A stretch of 64,000 nucleotides of DNA from Hyaloperonospora brassicae. Taxonomy: Eukaryota > Oomycota > Peronosporomycetes > Peronosporales > Peronosporaceae. Shown here piece by piece: positions 32,682-42,553 of the stretch (positions are counted from its first letter, which is position 1; each line of letters opens with the position of its first letter). Below the pieces are notes generated by a model. The model was not told the DNA's origin, searched no databases, and was given only the letters and a program-made list of their open reading frames with translations. The translations under genes were made by a program, and so were the position numbers. Location: contig CANTFL010001193.1 of the NCBI GenBank assembly GCA_947650285.1, positions 1 through 64,000 on the forward strand. Direction: 5' to 3'.

Positions 32682-33094
32682 TGTAACGGGGCACACCTTG
32701 TGTCGAACCGACACAAGGCGAGGTGCACCCGACGTGACGTACACGTGCGAGGAATGGCAGGTAAGTAGAGAAAGTCAAAGACTTACTCTAAGGAAAAAGT
32801 AGAACTATTTTATTAACATAATTGAGTCTATAACTCTTGTATCTCTTACTTGTTCTGACTTAATTATACTAATGTAACTGAATGTATGATGACGTCTATT
32901 CGCCACTCATTGCGCGCGTCTTGCAGCGATTGGTGGGTTGATATCATTACGATATCAACCAATGAGTAGACTCTTTGGCCGTCCCAACAATATCACCACG
33001 ATGGGTGATATTATTTAGAGAATATTCAACATAACATTCTTTATCGTCATTATCTTCTTAATGACAATTCCATGTAACGGGCTACCCTGTTACA
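32682..33094 (-). repeat. B1 5' LTR
   Basis: 413 bp. Its 3'-terminal hairpin is CCTTGTGTCG/CGACACAAGG (32696-32718), while the 3' LTR of the same element has CCCTTGCGT/ACGCAAGGG. The pairing is kept although both arms changed. Confidence 0.93.
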
Positions 33095-34200
33095 TGAGAA
33101 ATGCGAGATGCAGAGCGCAGTTACACTCTGGCACCAGCCGGACCTCAGGCTGCCGCATAGCTGGTCTGTGATGGCTGAGGGGGCAGTGCAGGGGTTGGCA
33201 ACCCTGTCAACTGGTCTCACACAGGGGACAATAGTCCTACATCAGCAGATGGACGGCTTCCACTGGACGATAGTTGAGACGGCAGTAACCTACTCGGACG
33301 GTCTATTGGATACGGCGGACCTTCACTAAGCTCAACGGTACCATGGCCTCGTCGTAGCGGCACATACCTCCATCCACAGTCTTCCGAGGGTAGTTCCTGA
33401 AACTATATCGAATCGCCAAGCGCTTCGCCATCCGAAAAAGCAACCCTACCAGCGGATTAATGGGGGCCTTAGAAAGGAGCTCAATGGAGTTCTCCTTCGG
33501 TTACAGCAATCGGCGGAACGAAACGAAAGAAACTCTGCGGCCCTTAATCAGACACCGAAAGAGTTGTGGCGCCACCGCAACGAGATCACCGAGTATCAAG
33601 TGTGGGTTTCCTATCGAATGGCGCTGCATTAGCCCAACTTATACAGCCCTAGTCGAGATCTAAATAACTATTGTCGAAAACTTTTGGTCTGTCGCGGGCA
33701 GAGATACACTTTAGATCACATTTTTTGAGGTTGTTTAGTCGCCCAGGGTTGATGGTAGGCACTCATAACCTACTGGACCGGATGCACGATAACTCCGGGC
33801 AGTTTGCAGCTTTATGCGAATTTTTGCATGTCACAAGAGTCCCCGCCGTTTAATCCGATCATTTCACGGCGGCTGCTGAGCGCGTTTGGATAGTTAATGG
33901 AGGCTTATGTGGGTCAATGGAAGCGGATTTGGTGGATTTTATGTTCCATATGTATCACTACTCTATGGGTTCAGCGCAATCGGGTCGTTCACGAAGGTCT
34001 TTCCGTCACTTTGGTGGGATGTATCCACGAATACATAGTTCAAAGTTTTCGGCACTAGCGATGCTGGAGCGTAGGCAGCAACACACTTAGATGGCTGGAG
34101 CTCGTCTGATGCAATGCAAAAGGCTGCTCACCATGGCCCAATCTAGAGCTTGCATTCAGCGGTGAGTCACGTACAACCACCGGATCATTCGAGACCGGCG
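33095..34200 (+). pseudogene. LINE ORF2 C-terminus, right of B1
   Basis: Continuation of the LINE after B1. Decayed coding pieces include RAEIHFRSHFLRLFSRPGLM and, near 33962-34000, LWVQRNRVVHEG, which resembles the conserved C-terminal stretch of L1-like ORF2. No clean 3' tail is visible; the element fades out by about 34.2 kb. Confidence 0.65.
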
Positions 34201-34267
34201 TTGCTATACTAGCTTAGGTCTTTCCAGACGGCTGGTACACCATAATATAGTATAATAGACATTCTGT

Positions 34268-34298
34268 TCCTTTTTTTCTCTCTCTCTCTCTCTCTCTA
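34268..34298. repeat. (CT)n microsatellite with T-run
   Basis: A T-run followed by about ten CT dinucleotides, just past the LINE remnant. Confidence 0.9.
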
Positions 34299-34299
34299 G

Positions 34300-36140
34300 A
34301 TATGTTCGCAATGATCACTGAGACGCAACTTTGCGAAGTGTTGTCCTGACGTTCTTGGCAATGCCAAACTAACATTACCAAACCATACCCGATATCCTGT
34401 GTTATGTGAAGCAGACGTGCAAGGATGCAGCTGATGCCGCGGCGATACGATTGTATGCGCGATGCGTCGTCACAACTCGATTGAATGAGTCGATGCGCAA
34501 TTGCGGTGTGCTGCAGACTGCACCTGTCGCTGCAGATAGATGTTGCACGGCTGTAGGCTACATACGCCAACGCAAAGCAAAGCCGCCTAGCCATCTTAGA
34601 TAGTTCAGCTGTTCTCACCCTAGCAGCGTTAGCAAAGGATCGATGCAGGAACGGGTTCAGTTTGTCCAGGTGAGAATCATGCAGATGACATTGCGACTGA
34701 TGATTGCTAGGTCCTGCACGCCTTGCAGAGTATACTCGCCAAGAAATCTCGGCACAACAGTTTCCATCACATTGTCCTGTATTGACGCATGTAATGTAAC
34801 AGTTACCTCTCCTTGTCGATCAAAGTTCGTTGAAACTATCGCCATAGTGCAAGTCTTTTCGAACGTGGTCGTGGCTCTCTCTGTACCTAGTACTAAAAGT
34901 CGATCATTAGTGCGAAGAAGAGAGTAGTGCTGTCTTCGAAACAGCAACGAAGGCATCTGCTGGTATCTGCGTAGACGGATTACATAACAAGAGGTTGATT
35001 CGATCAGCCACCGTATTCTGCATGGCTAGACAATGTAAGTTTTGTCGTTAAGCATGAGACAGCGCGACGTTCGCCCAGTGTACTACTACAGTTAACACGT
35101 CGCGTTGTTCGAGCTTTCGCTAGTGTTTCCACCACAGCGCTCGTCACCTTCTTCAGTCATTGTAGTAGAAAAGCTAAATCGTTTAGGACTTGTTGTTCAA
35201 GGCAACGCGTCGTCGTTCTATACGCCGGACACACATCATCCCTTACACACTTGTTCGCTCCTATTGTTGCATCAAGGCAGATGACAGGTTTCACGTGAGC
35301 GTCGTCAAGACCTTAATAACGTTCACTACATGTTATGTTACGACTCAACATGCACTCGCATTCGGCCTACTACCAGCCTCCACGACCATCACGGATGGGA
35401 GCACATGCAGCTCATTCGAAACCTGGCGCAACTTGGACGCTTTCGGTCTTTGCGAGAAAGAGCCAAGCATTGTATACACAGCGCTGGAATTCCTGCGTTT
35501 CATTCATATTCAGTTATCATTCCAGGATCACGCAACGACTACGACTGAACAGAGCTGAAGCAAGCACTGCACGCTATCACTAGCATGCTCTTGGACACCC
35601 AACCGTGAAGAAACGATGCACAACGCTGAAAAGTACGCGTCAGCTACGACACTATCACTGCAAGAACGGTTACTCTGGTGGGAACCAAACCCTTAACCGC
35701 TAACATGCTACGGAAGCTTCACCAACTTTACCACTTCACAACACACACATACGAATCGATGGGCAATCAGATCCATCAAAGGCTTTCGTCGACAATATGT
35801 ACACTTGTGTCCAGTGATGCCTTAACCGCATGGATCCAATTTGGCTCAACTTTTTTTGCGACGGGTCTGTCACTACTGCCTACAAAACCTCTACACAAAG
35901 TTGTTTTCTAAGTCGCTTACGTTCCTTCCGTACTTCGCTTTTGGTGTATACCGTGGAGCCAAACTCGTGCACCTATTTCGACCAATCACCGTGCCACGAT
36001 CTTTTCCGTCCGTCCGTTTCGTTGTGTCGGCGTGTTTATTTTTGTCGTGGTACGATGTACCCTATCAATTTAGAGAACGTCCCTCGCCCGCCGCAAACAA
36101 GTCGGCTCGAAAAAGATTGCCTCCCAATCAAAAATCTGAT
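34300..36140. other. Low-repeat sequence, no gene recognised
   Basis: About 1.8 kb without LTRs, retroelement motifs or persuasive ORFs. The frames present (up to 148 codons) have no recognisable domain and no consistent start context. It may be host intergenic DNA. Confidence 0.5.
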
Positions 36141-36175
36141 ACAAACCGACCGACCTCTCTCATTTTATCACCGGA

Positions 36176-36663
36176 ATGACGCGGACGTCGGAGATGACGT
36201 CGCTGGTGCAGGAGGGCACCACGCGCCGTCGCTCGTTCGTTCTCCGGCCAACAACCCCCCAGTGGCCGAGTGGTAGACCACTGGAGTGGGACGGGGGGGT
36301 ACTTGGTATACCCGGGGGGGGGTTTTTTTAAAGGGGGGGGGAGAAAGAAAAAAAAAAAATGAGAACAACCCCCCAAGGGGGGCCCCCCCCCCCCCCCCCC
36401 CCAAAGGGGGGGGGGGGTTGGGGGGGGGGGGGGGCCCCCCACCAAAAAAAACCACACAAAAAAAGAGGGGGGGGGGCCCGCGGCGAAAAAACAACACCCC
36501 CCACCCCCCCCCCGGGAGGGGGGGGGGGGAAAATCTCCGGCCGAACATCGCGCAATTGTTACTATTTACAGTCGTGGGCCTCACGCTCTTGTTCGCGCTG
36601 GTCGAGCACGAGACGTGGCCGGTATCAAAACGTAGGCGCACGTGCGTAGTAGAAGTAGGATGT
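36176..36663 (+). pseudogene. Possible small membrane-protein gene interrupted by a homopolymer block
   Basis: ATG at 36176 follows an initiator-like TCATTTT by about 20 bp and begins MTRTSEMTSLVQEGTTRR. After the G/C block, 36540-36663 encodes NIAQLLLFTVVGLTLLFALV, a plausible single transmembrane helix, then a basic tail. The two halves are in different frames and joined only by unreliable sequence, so this may be one gene with a corrupted middle, or two chance frames. Confidence 0.3.
36290..36535. other. Homopolymer-run block, probable sequence artefact
   Basis: About 245 bp made almost wholly of G, C and A runs of 5-22 bases. Nothing else in the window looks like this. The pattern fits consensus failure better than a natural satellite, which would have a regular unit. 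Confidence 0.75.
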
Positions 36664-37473
36664 AAAATAAAATGTATCTGGTGTTATATCCCATCGTCAA
36701 TGTGTCTTACCATATGCAGTTGACCAGCAATGCAACTTGACCAAGTCAAGTTGCACCTGGCACACATCCAGCGTGCCCATCACCATGTGCTGATTCTGGT
36801 CCCACATGACGTCCGTACATCGCTTCGCCGTCGTTCGCCTGATGATCCGACATGTCGATCGTATTCTCTCGTCCCAAATGTCAACTTGTCACTTGCTTGT
36901 CCCATCCGTCACGCTCGTGGGCCATCAGATGAAGTCGCCCATAACCGGTAACAGGGGTTGCATTTACGGTCGCAACTTCAAATACCTGTCAAAAGCAATG
37001 CTTTTTAACAGCCGGTGTCAAGTGTGACGAGCTTTAAAGGCACGATCAATTTTGACGAGACGCTCTGCAGCCTCCCAACGTACGAGACGGGGTACATAAA
37101 ACTGACGAATCGAGCGGCCGACCACTATTTCTAGGGGAATCGCAAAAAAAACTCACTGGTGTTTTTCACAATTCCTTGTCTAGCACGCGGCCAACTTCAG
37201 CGTTGCGATTGGTGACTGTAGGATTCAGCGGCATATTGGAGCATATGATTCAAATGAGTACGGAAAGCAGACGAGATGATGAGTAACACTTGCATTACAG
37301 GAAGCTATATTAGTGTCGCCTGGCCCGTTCTCTCGTCTACACGTCCACAAAAGCCTGAAGCTTGGACGTTTTGGAGCAAACGAGTCGCTTCATGAAACAG
37401 GATGGAAACAAGTCCAGCTCCTACGCCGAACCCGCTCACGTGTTCGAACTCGGTCCCATCGATCGTGGGCGAA

Positions 37474-37713
37474 CTAGTAATGGCCGTTTACGTGGTTGTG
37501 CGCATCACTGACTTCGATGCTCTCGGTATGGGTGAGGCTTTCAGGAGGCCCACCACCAGCCCCTGCAAAGAAACTATCGAATCTGCGTCCGACATGACGA
37601 AAAGTACCACTTGCGCTGTCATCATTGTGATGATCATAACGATAATGATGAACTCTTCCGTGCGTGGTTGTAGCTGCGACTGCAGCGAGCACGAGGCAAA
37701 TGAGAAGCTTTAT
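37474..37713 (-). pseudogene. Candidate small secreted protein lacking an ATG
   Basis: 79 codons. They start with a signal-peptide-like stretch KLLICLVLAAVAATTTHG and then a short hydrophilic, His/Asp-rich mature part ending NHVNGHY. The codon at the expected start (37711-37713) is ATA. About 50 bp upstream on the same strand, CCATTTT (37763-37769) fits the oomycete initiator consensus YCAYTYY. No RXLR motif is seen. It could be a pseudogene by start loss, a sequencing error near the bad block, or chance. Confidence 0.35.
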
Positions 37714-37829
37714 CGTAGATGGAAGCTGGTGTGGGGAGAATAGGGAGGTATTGGGAAGATGGAAAATGGTAAAGCAAACCGATGCGCAATTCGAATCGAC
37801 CTCGAGTCGAACGGATCGAACCAAAGCTG

Positions 37830-38340
37830 CTGTCTGGTTGTCCGGGAAAGATGGAGATCTGGACTGAATGAACGTATGCTGCCGACTCTAGATGGCTCGT
37901 TGCGTACGGCCAAGACAGGCGAAACGACGCGACTGTTGCGGACCTGAGATTTTGGTGCAAGCTGCGACGTTTTAGCTTTCGTATCCCAAAGCCAACAACA
38001 TGATGTATGAATGAAACACGCTGACATCGTCTTCTTCATTAGCAAGTGAGTAAGTGCCGCGGATTAGTTTAAGTTAGTTAGCGATGTTGCGGCGACATGT
38101 GCAGGATGTATATTGCAAATTAGCTTAGTAGTATTGTTCTTATACAGGGTTATGATGCCAAATGTTAGCGATATCGACGTATTCACCAATTCGCTCAGAC
38201 GTTTGCGAAGGGGAATTTGACTTGGGTGAGTGCGGGTCCGAGTCCCGCCGTGTGCAAGTGAATTGTGTCTGATACTCACGACCTGGTGTTTGGGGTTCAC
38301 CAGAACTGCGACTCACCCGCGGTTACGTCCCTAACAACCA
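37830..38340. other. No gene recognised
   Basis: Short frames only. A box-B-like GGGTCCGAGTCCC lies at 38235-38247, but no tRNA fold closes around it. Confidence 0.5.
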
Positions 38341-38600
38341 CGCAATCGTTTTCATTCTGCATATGACGAAGCAGAGTTTTTACCTAAGGTATATTACGAG
38401 ACGTAATTACCCAGTGATAGGTAAAACAAAAAGCGGTGGAGACAGGGCACGAAATCGGTGGCTGAGAGTCACCGGCTTCTACCAGCCATTTGTTTTTGGA
38501 GATAAGGACAACATATATGCAACTCACTTTTCGGTTTTCATCCCCGGCCGTAAGCCGTCTTCATCCTAGTGAAAGCTCCATAGCCTAGTTAATGCTTAAC
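38340..38600 (+). repeat. Probable 5' LTR of a Ty1/copia fragment
   Basis: Inferred only because a copia-type half-tRNA primer site and gag follow directly. No second copy is in the window, so the left boundary is a guess. Confidence 0.35.
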
Positions 38601-38601
38601 A

Positions 38602-38617
38602 GGTTATGGTCCCAAGC
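38602..38617 (+). promoter_or_regulatory. Copia-type half-tRNA primer binding site
   Basis: GGTTATGGTCCCAAGC resembles the complement of the anticodon-arm region of initiator tRNA-Met (around CCCAUAACC), the internal priming used by Drosophila copia and Ty5. The gag ATG is inside it. Confidence 0.55.
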
Positions 38618-39025
38618 AACGACTCCGGATTCAAGGTCGAGCCTTTTGACGGCTCGAACTATGAGTTATGGAGATACAAGATGAAGATGTACCTGATGTC
38701 GAAGGCGTTGTGGGGCGCGATCGCGGGAGATGAGACAACAAGTGAGGCCAAGGAACAGCAAGCCCACGCCGCGATCGTGCTAAACCTGAACGACTCGCAG
38801 TTGATGCATATCATCGACGCTGATTCTGCAACGGTCTTCTACCGAGATATGGTCAACTATGACAATGATATCTCCTTTCCTCGATCAGTCATGATTGCCG
38901 ACCGGTCAGCAATACCGTATGCATCCAGCGAGTCGCGTGCGTCTGTCCTTCCTACCGGCCAGTTAGGATCGAAAAGCGAAATCGCTGCGACCGATCGTGT
39001 GCAATCACACAGCTACGAGGGATGA
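38606..39025 (+). pseudogene. Ty1/copia gag fragment
   Basis: 139 codons beginning MVPSNDSGFKVEPFDGSNYE, then LWRYKMKMYLMSKALWGAI and AAIVLNLNDSQLMHIID, typical of copia Gag (UBN2/DUF4219-like N-terminus). The likeness ends after about 95 residues. The element is cut by the decayed copia element that begins near 39050. Confidence 0.75.
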
Positions 39026-39049
39026 ATTAATCAGGGAGAAGTTTGCGAA

Positions 39050-39300
39050 TTATATGACCCGTGGAGGGGAACAATGTACTAAGAAGTAGGTCGAGAAGAC
39101 ATTTTTTATCCAATAAATCTCATAAATTTATATGACTTTAATATTATTATGAGAAGAAACCAACCATGAAGGTCCACATGCTAACCCCTTTCTTTCTGCG
39201 TCCTACGACAGCTGTTTGTATTACGTGCCTATATTTCACTCGAAAGGGTGATTCTCACATCACCATGACGCCTCGTTGTCCGCCTTTTTCATCTTCAACA
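39050..39300 (-). repeat. 3' LTR of decayed copia element
   Basis: About 250 bp that aligns loosely with 51229-51480 (shared AAGGTCC..CATG, CTCGAAAGGGTGA/CACTCAAAGGGTGA and CATCACCATGA/TATCAGCATGA). On the minus strand it begins TGTTGAAGATG after a purine run at 39301-39307. It is strongly diverged, so old. Confidence 0.65.
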
Positions 39301-39462
39301 TCCCACTCGACAAAAAGTATCTAGTGTTCGACATAGCCACGAGGAATTGCATTTATTTTCGAAGTTGCCTTGTTCAGGAAAATAATGAGCCGTAGAATCG
39401 ATTCAATATAGCAAAGCGGGTTAGCCTCATCGCTAGTTGATCCCGAACAATATAAGCGTATA
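39301..39462 (-). pseudogene. Decayed copia RNase H 3' end (left of B2)
   Basis: Continues the minus-strand copia pol that B2 interrupts. Reading across the empty site gives ALAIARKNIAKP, then sequence in the position of the conserved copia KHIDIRYHF region. Confidence 0.5.
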
Positions 39463-39883
39463 TTTAACAAGGTAGCCCGTTTCATGGAAATTGTCATTTG
39501 ATAAGATAATGACAATAAAGAATATTATGTTGAATATTCTCTAAATAATATCACCAAGCGTGGTGATATGGTTGGGACGGCCAAAGAGTCTACTCATTGG
39601 TTGATATCGTAATGATATCAACCCACCAATCGCTGCAAGACGCGCGCATGGGTTGTGAGTAGACGTCATCATACATTCAGTTACATTAGTATAATTAAGT
39701 CAGAACAAGTAAGAGATACAAGAGTTATAGACTCAATTATGTTAATAAAGCGGTTCTATTTTCCCCATAAGACAGATTTTTCGGGTTCTGTTTTACCTGC
39801 CGCTTCCTCGGTTGCCCTGTGTACGCTTTCACGGGCGCACGGTACCCTTGCGTGAACTTAACGCAAAGGTGTGCCCCGTTGCA
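39463..39883 (+). repeat. B2 5' LTR
   Basis: 421 bp, starting TTTTAACAAGGTAGCCCG (terminal motif mutated from TGTAAC) and ending GTGTGCCCCGTTGCA. Carries AATAAA near 39744. Confidence 0.92.
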
Positions 39884-39886
39884 CCT

Positions 39887-39895
39887 GGTAGCACT
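39887..39895 (+). promoter_or_regulatory. B2 primer binding site
   Basis: TGGTAGCAC, three bases after the LTR end, initiator tRNA-Met type. Confidence 0.7.
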
Positions 39896-39939
39896 TTGTT
39901 GTCCTTCCAGAGACCACAACTACATTGTCCATCACGTAC

Positions 39940-41088
39940 ATGTTAGATGGTGAGGAGACCTTTCACGCCACGCGTGAAGGGTTTACCCATTTTAGTGATA
40001 TCGAATGGAGTGCAGTAGAACGCATGAGTTTTACGGTAGACGATATCGTCATTAGCGCCATGTTGGAGTCTCTTGACAGAGACCAACAACATGTCGATAT
40101 TGCCAGGTTCACCCAAAATGAACGTGTCGCCGAAAGGGAGAAAGTACCTTTGCTTCACCATCAAGGCTCTCAACAGGCCGAGAAGTTGAGAGAACTCGGT
40201 GCTCAACAGACTGAGCTGTTGAGACAGCTGCAATTTAATGCTGCTGTTGGCGGGACGACGCATGCACGTCGTCCCGAAATCTTGAAGGTTGAAGTTTCCA
40301 AGCACAGAGGAGTTGAAGAAGACTCCCTGTTATTATGGTTCGTCGAACTACGACAGATGCATAAAGGCACGTCGTATTGACGATGAGCAAATGAAATTAA
40401 CATTTGATCAATCCCACTTGGCTGGACGTGCCAAGACTTGGGCCTTACGGCTGGAGATGAGCGACCCATATGCTTTTGAGTCGCTCGAAGACTCCAAGAC
40501 CCGGCTCAAACGCACGTCTGAGCCGCCAAGGGCTGAGTTCAGGGCTCGATATGAGATCCTGAAACTAAGCAGGGTAAGCGTGATGTGCACGCTTACGCCC
40601 AACATATACGACTCCTTGCGAGTAGTATAACTGCTAACCCAGTTCATGAACACACGTTGATTACGGTGTTCATGCAAGGGCTCGCAGAAGGGCCCGTCAG
40701 GAGCCACCTGTTCCACCTAGAGCTGAATACGATTGAAGAAGCGATCTCAGCAGCGGAACAGGAGGACTTTACCATCAGACAGGCTCATGCTAGCTCAAGC
40801 TCATATCGTCCACCGAGACGACAAGAGTCCGGAGGTCCCGAACAAAAGGATCTCTGTTATGTTGAGAGCGAGAGACCTCGCTCTTCAACCAACAAGAGAT
40901 TGCTGATGTGCAATCGCTGCCAGAAATTAGAACACGACGCATACGAGTGTAGTACCCCTCGCCCAGTACCAAAGAATACTGAGCGAAATGGTCGTCCATT
41001 TGCCAAAAGGAGCAATAGTGGTGGGGCCAGCACTGTTGCGAAACCGCAACAGCGAAGCGGACCATCAAAAAATGGACGGGGTCAGTAG
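39940..41088 (+). pseudogene. B2 gag
   Basis: ATG at 39940 (MLDGEETFHATREGF). The N-terminus is intact, unlike B1. A B2-specific frame loss lies near 40350-40370 (after LWFVEL). The frameshift near 40600 is shared with B1. The C-terminal CCHC-like CNRCQKLEHDAYEC is present. Confidence 0.85.
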
Positions 41089-41233
41089 GGGCGGAGCGCT
41101 CTACTGATCCTGCAACCTAAAGAGAAATTGCAAATCTCTTGACGAAAGTTGCTCCAGACACACAATCATTGTGTGTCTCTGCATCTGGTGATGACGTTTC
41201 GCTCATCACCTTAATATTGGAGTGACAAAAGAC

Positions 41234-41811
41234 ATGTCACTTCGTGCTCTGGTTGACTGTGGGGCGTCGAATAACTTTATTCGTCGCCAGTCACTGGACG
41301 ATCGTAAGTCAAGTTCGTTGAGCGCGACATTGCCCTAACGCGGATGACGGTGCTCCTTGCAACAGGCGCATCGATTACCGTTGAGAAACGTATAGTGGGA
41401 ATCCACTACACGCTAGAGGGCGAACAGTACGATGATGACTTCATTGTACTAGATTTGGATGACGAATTTGATGTCATCCTGGGATTATCTTGGCTCAGAA
41501 AGTACGAGCCAAGAGTGAGCTGGCAGCATCGATCCGTAAAGATGCCTTCCGCTTGTTTAATAGATGGCCATCTGATGAACGTCATGGAGCGTCCACAAGC
41601 GTGTGGATGTACTGCGAGTGAGTGCGATGGCCTTCCTTGCGGTACGGTCGTTAGCACGACTGCACAAGACCCCAGTGTAGATGATCACTACACTGTGGAG
41701 CAAGCTCCCGGCGGCTGTACAGAAGTACAGGCTGCGCCGAAGGTCCACCACTCGAATAAGTCGAGTAGACCGGGACATGGATGCATGCCTAGCGGGCAGC
41801 TTCCTAGATAA
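41234..41811 (+). pseudogene. B2 retropepsin-like protease
   Basis: VDCGASNNFIRRQSL near 41250-41300, then a frameshift and LDLDDEFDVILGLSWLRKYE. Mirrors B1, including the break. Confidence 0.8.
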
Positions 41812-41832
41812 AAGAAACCTGTTGCCACCAGG

Positions 41833-42550
41833 ATGCAACATGGTCATCCTAGGTCGACTGGAGAGTCGACCGTAGAGGATCGGTCCCTGACTGTGGTTGC
41901 ACAGCCACAGTCAGAAGACGTAGAGGGGATAAGTCCCCACGTACTTGAGGAAGGAATTCCTCAAGAGTCACTTGCTAAAGGATTAGGCCTTCAGCAACCT
42001 GTGGAAAGAAGTTCCCAGGAAGTAACCGAGACGTTGAACGTCTTGGTAAATGACGGATCAAGCGTAGGCGCTTATACGCTTGATCTGATTGTGCCTCCGA
42101 AGTTAACTTCGGAGATAACTCAGTTGCCAACGCTAGAACCGAAACGGTTCTTGCGTGATCTGCGTAGTGGCAAAGTCAAGCAGATCTGCATACTCGTCAC
42201 AGAGGATGAGTATGTGGCCGATATTCGGTCGGCGACAGTATTTGCTGAGAACGAACGGATTCTCAGCAGCTCATCGATGGACGAAAGTGTCCTCGATGAG
42301 AAGACTCGGATTGAGCAATACACGTCTCAATCCTGGGAGACACTTCAGGCAAATCCTTTGTATAAGGATTTGATCGAATTCAAGAATGTATTTTATGAAT
42401 CCGTACCTTGAGAGTTGCCTAAGGATAAAGGCACTCGACACGAGATCGAGCTCAAACAGGGCTCGAAATATTGAGTCATGAAGCAGTGGACATTTCCTCG
42501 TGAACCAGTGATAGCAATCGACAAGTTCTTTGCCGATCGCGTAGCAGCGG
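41833..42550 (+). pseudogene. B2 protease-RT linker and RT stub
   Basis: 192-codon open linker ending NVFYESVP at TGA 42409-42411, then ELPKDKGTRHEIEL, a second TGA in KY-stop-VMKQW, and IDKFFADRVAAGLV up to the fingers deletion. Confidence 0.8.
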
Positions 42551-42553
42551 GTC

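Larger units (their letters stand above)
25242..33094 (-). mobile_element. Ty3/gypsy element B1, full length, coding-defective, inserted in the LINE
   Basis: 7.85 kb with LTRs at 25242-25656 (3') and 32682-33094 (5'). It is flanked by TGAGG and TGAGA, a probable 5-bp duplication with one mismatch. Internal order is gag, PR, RT, RH, IN, chromodomain, with an antisense ORF near the 3' LTR. Internal DNA is near-identical to B2 in reverse (coordinates sum to 72570), lesions included. It is densely tiled with perfect short inverted repeats. Confidence 0.95.

Noticed and set aside
35830..36276. 148-codon ORF on +
   Set aside because: No recognisable domain or supported start. It overlaps in another frame the initiator and ATG proposed at 36176.
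36255..36300. Sequence like a tRNA D-arm (GTGGCCGAGTGGTAGACC)
   Set aside because: No remaining tRNA arms; it runs straight into the homopolymer block.
38121..38260. A-box-like TAGCTTAGTAG and B-box-like GGGTCCGAGTCCC, possible tRNA or SINE
   Set aside because: The T-arm-like stem closes, but no acceptor stem or anticodon arm can be formed, and the boxes are over 100 bp apart. No second copy in the window.
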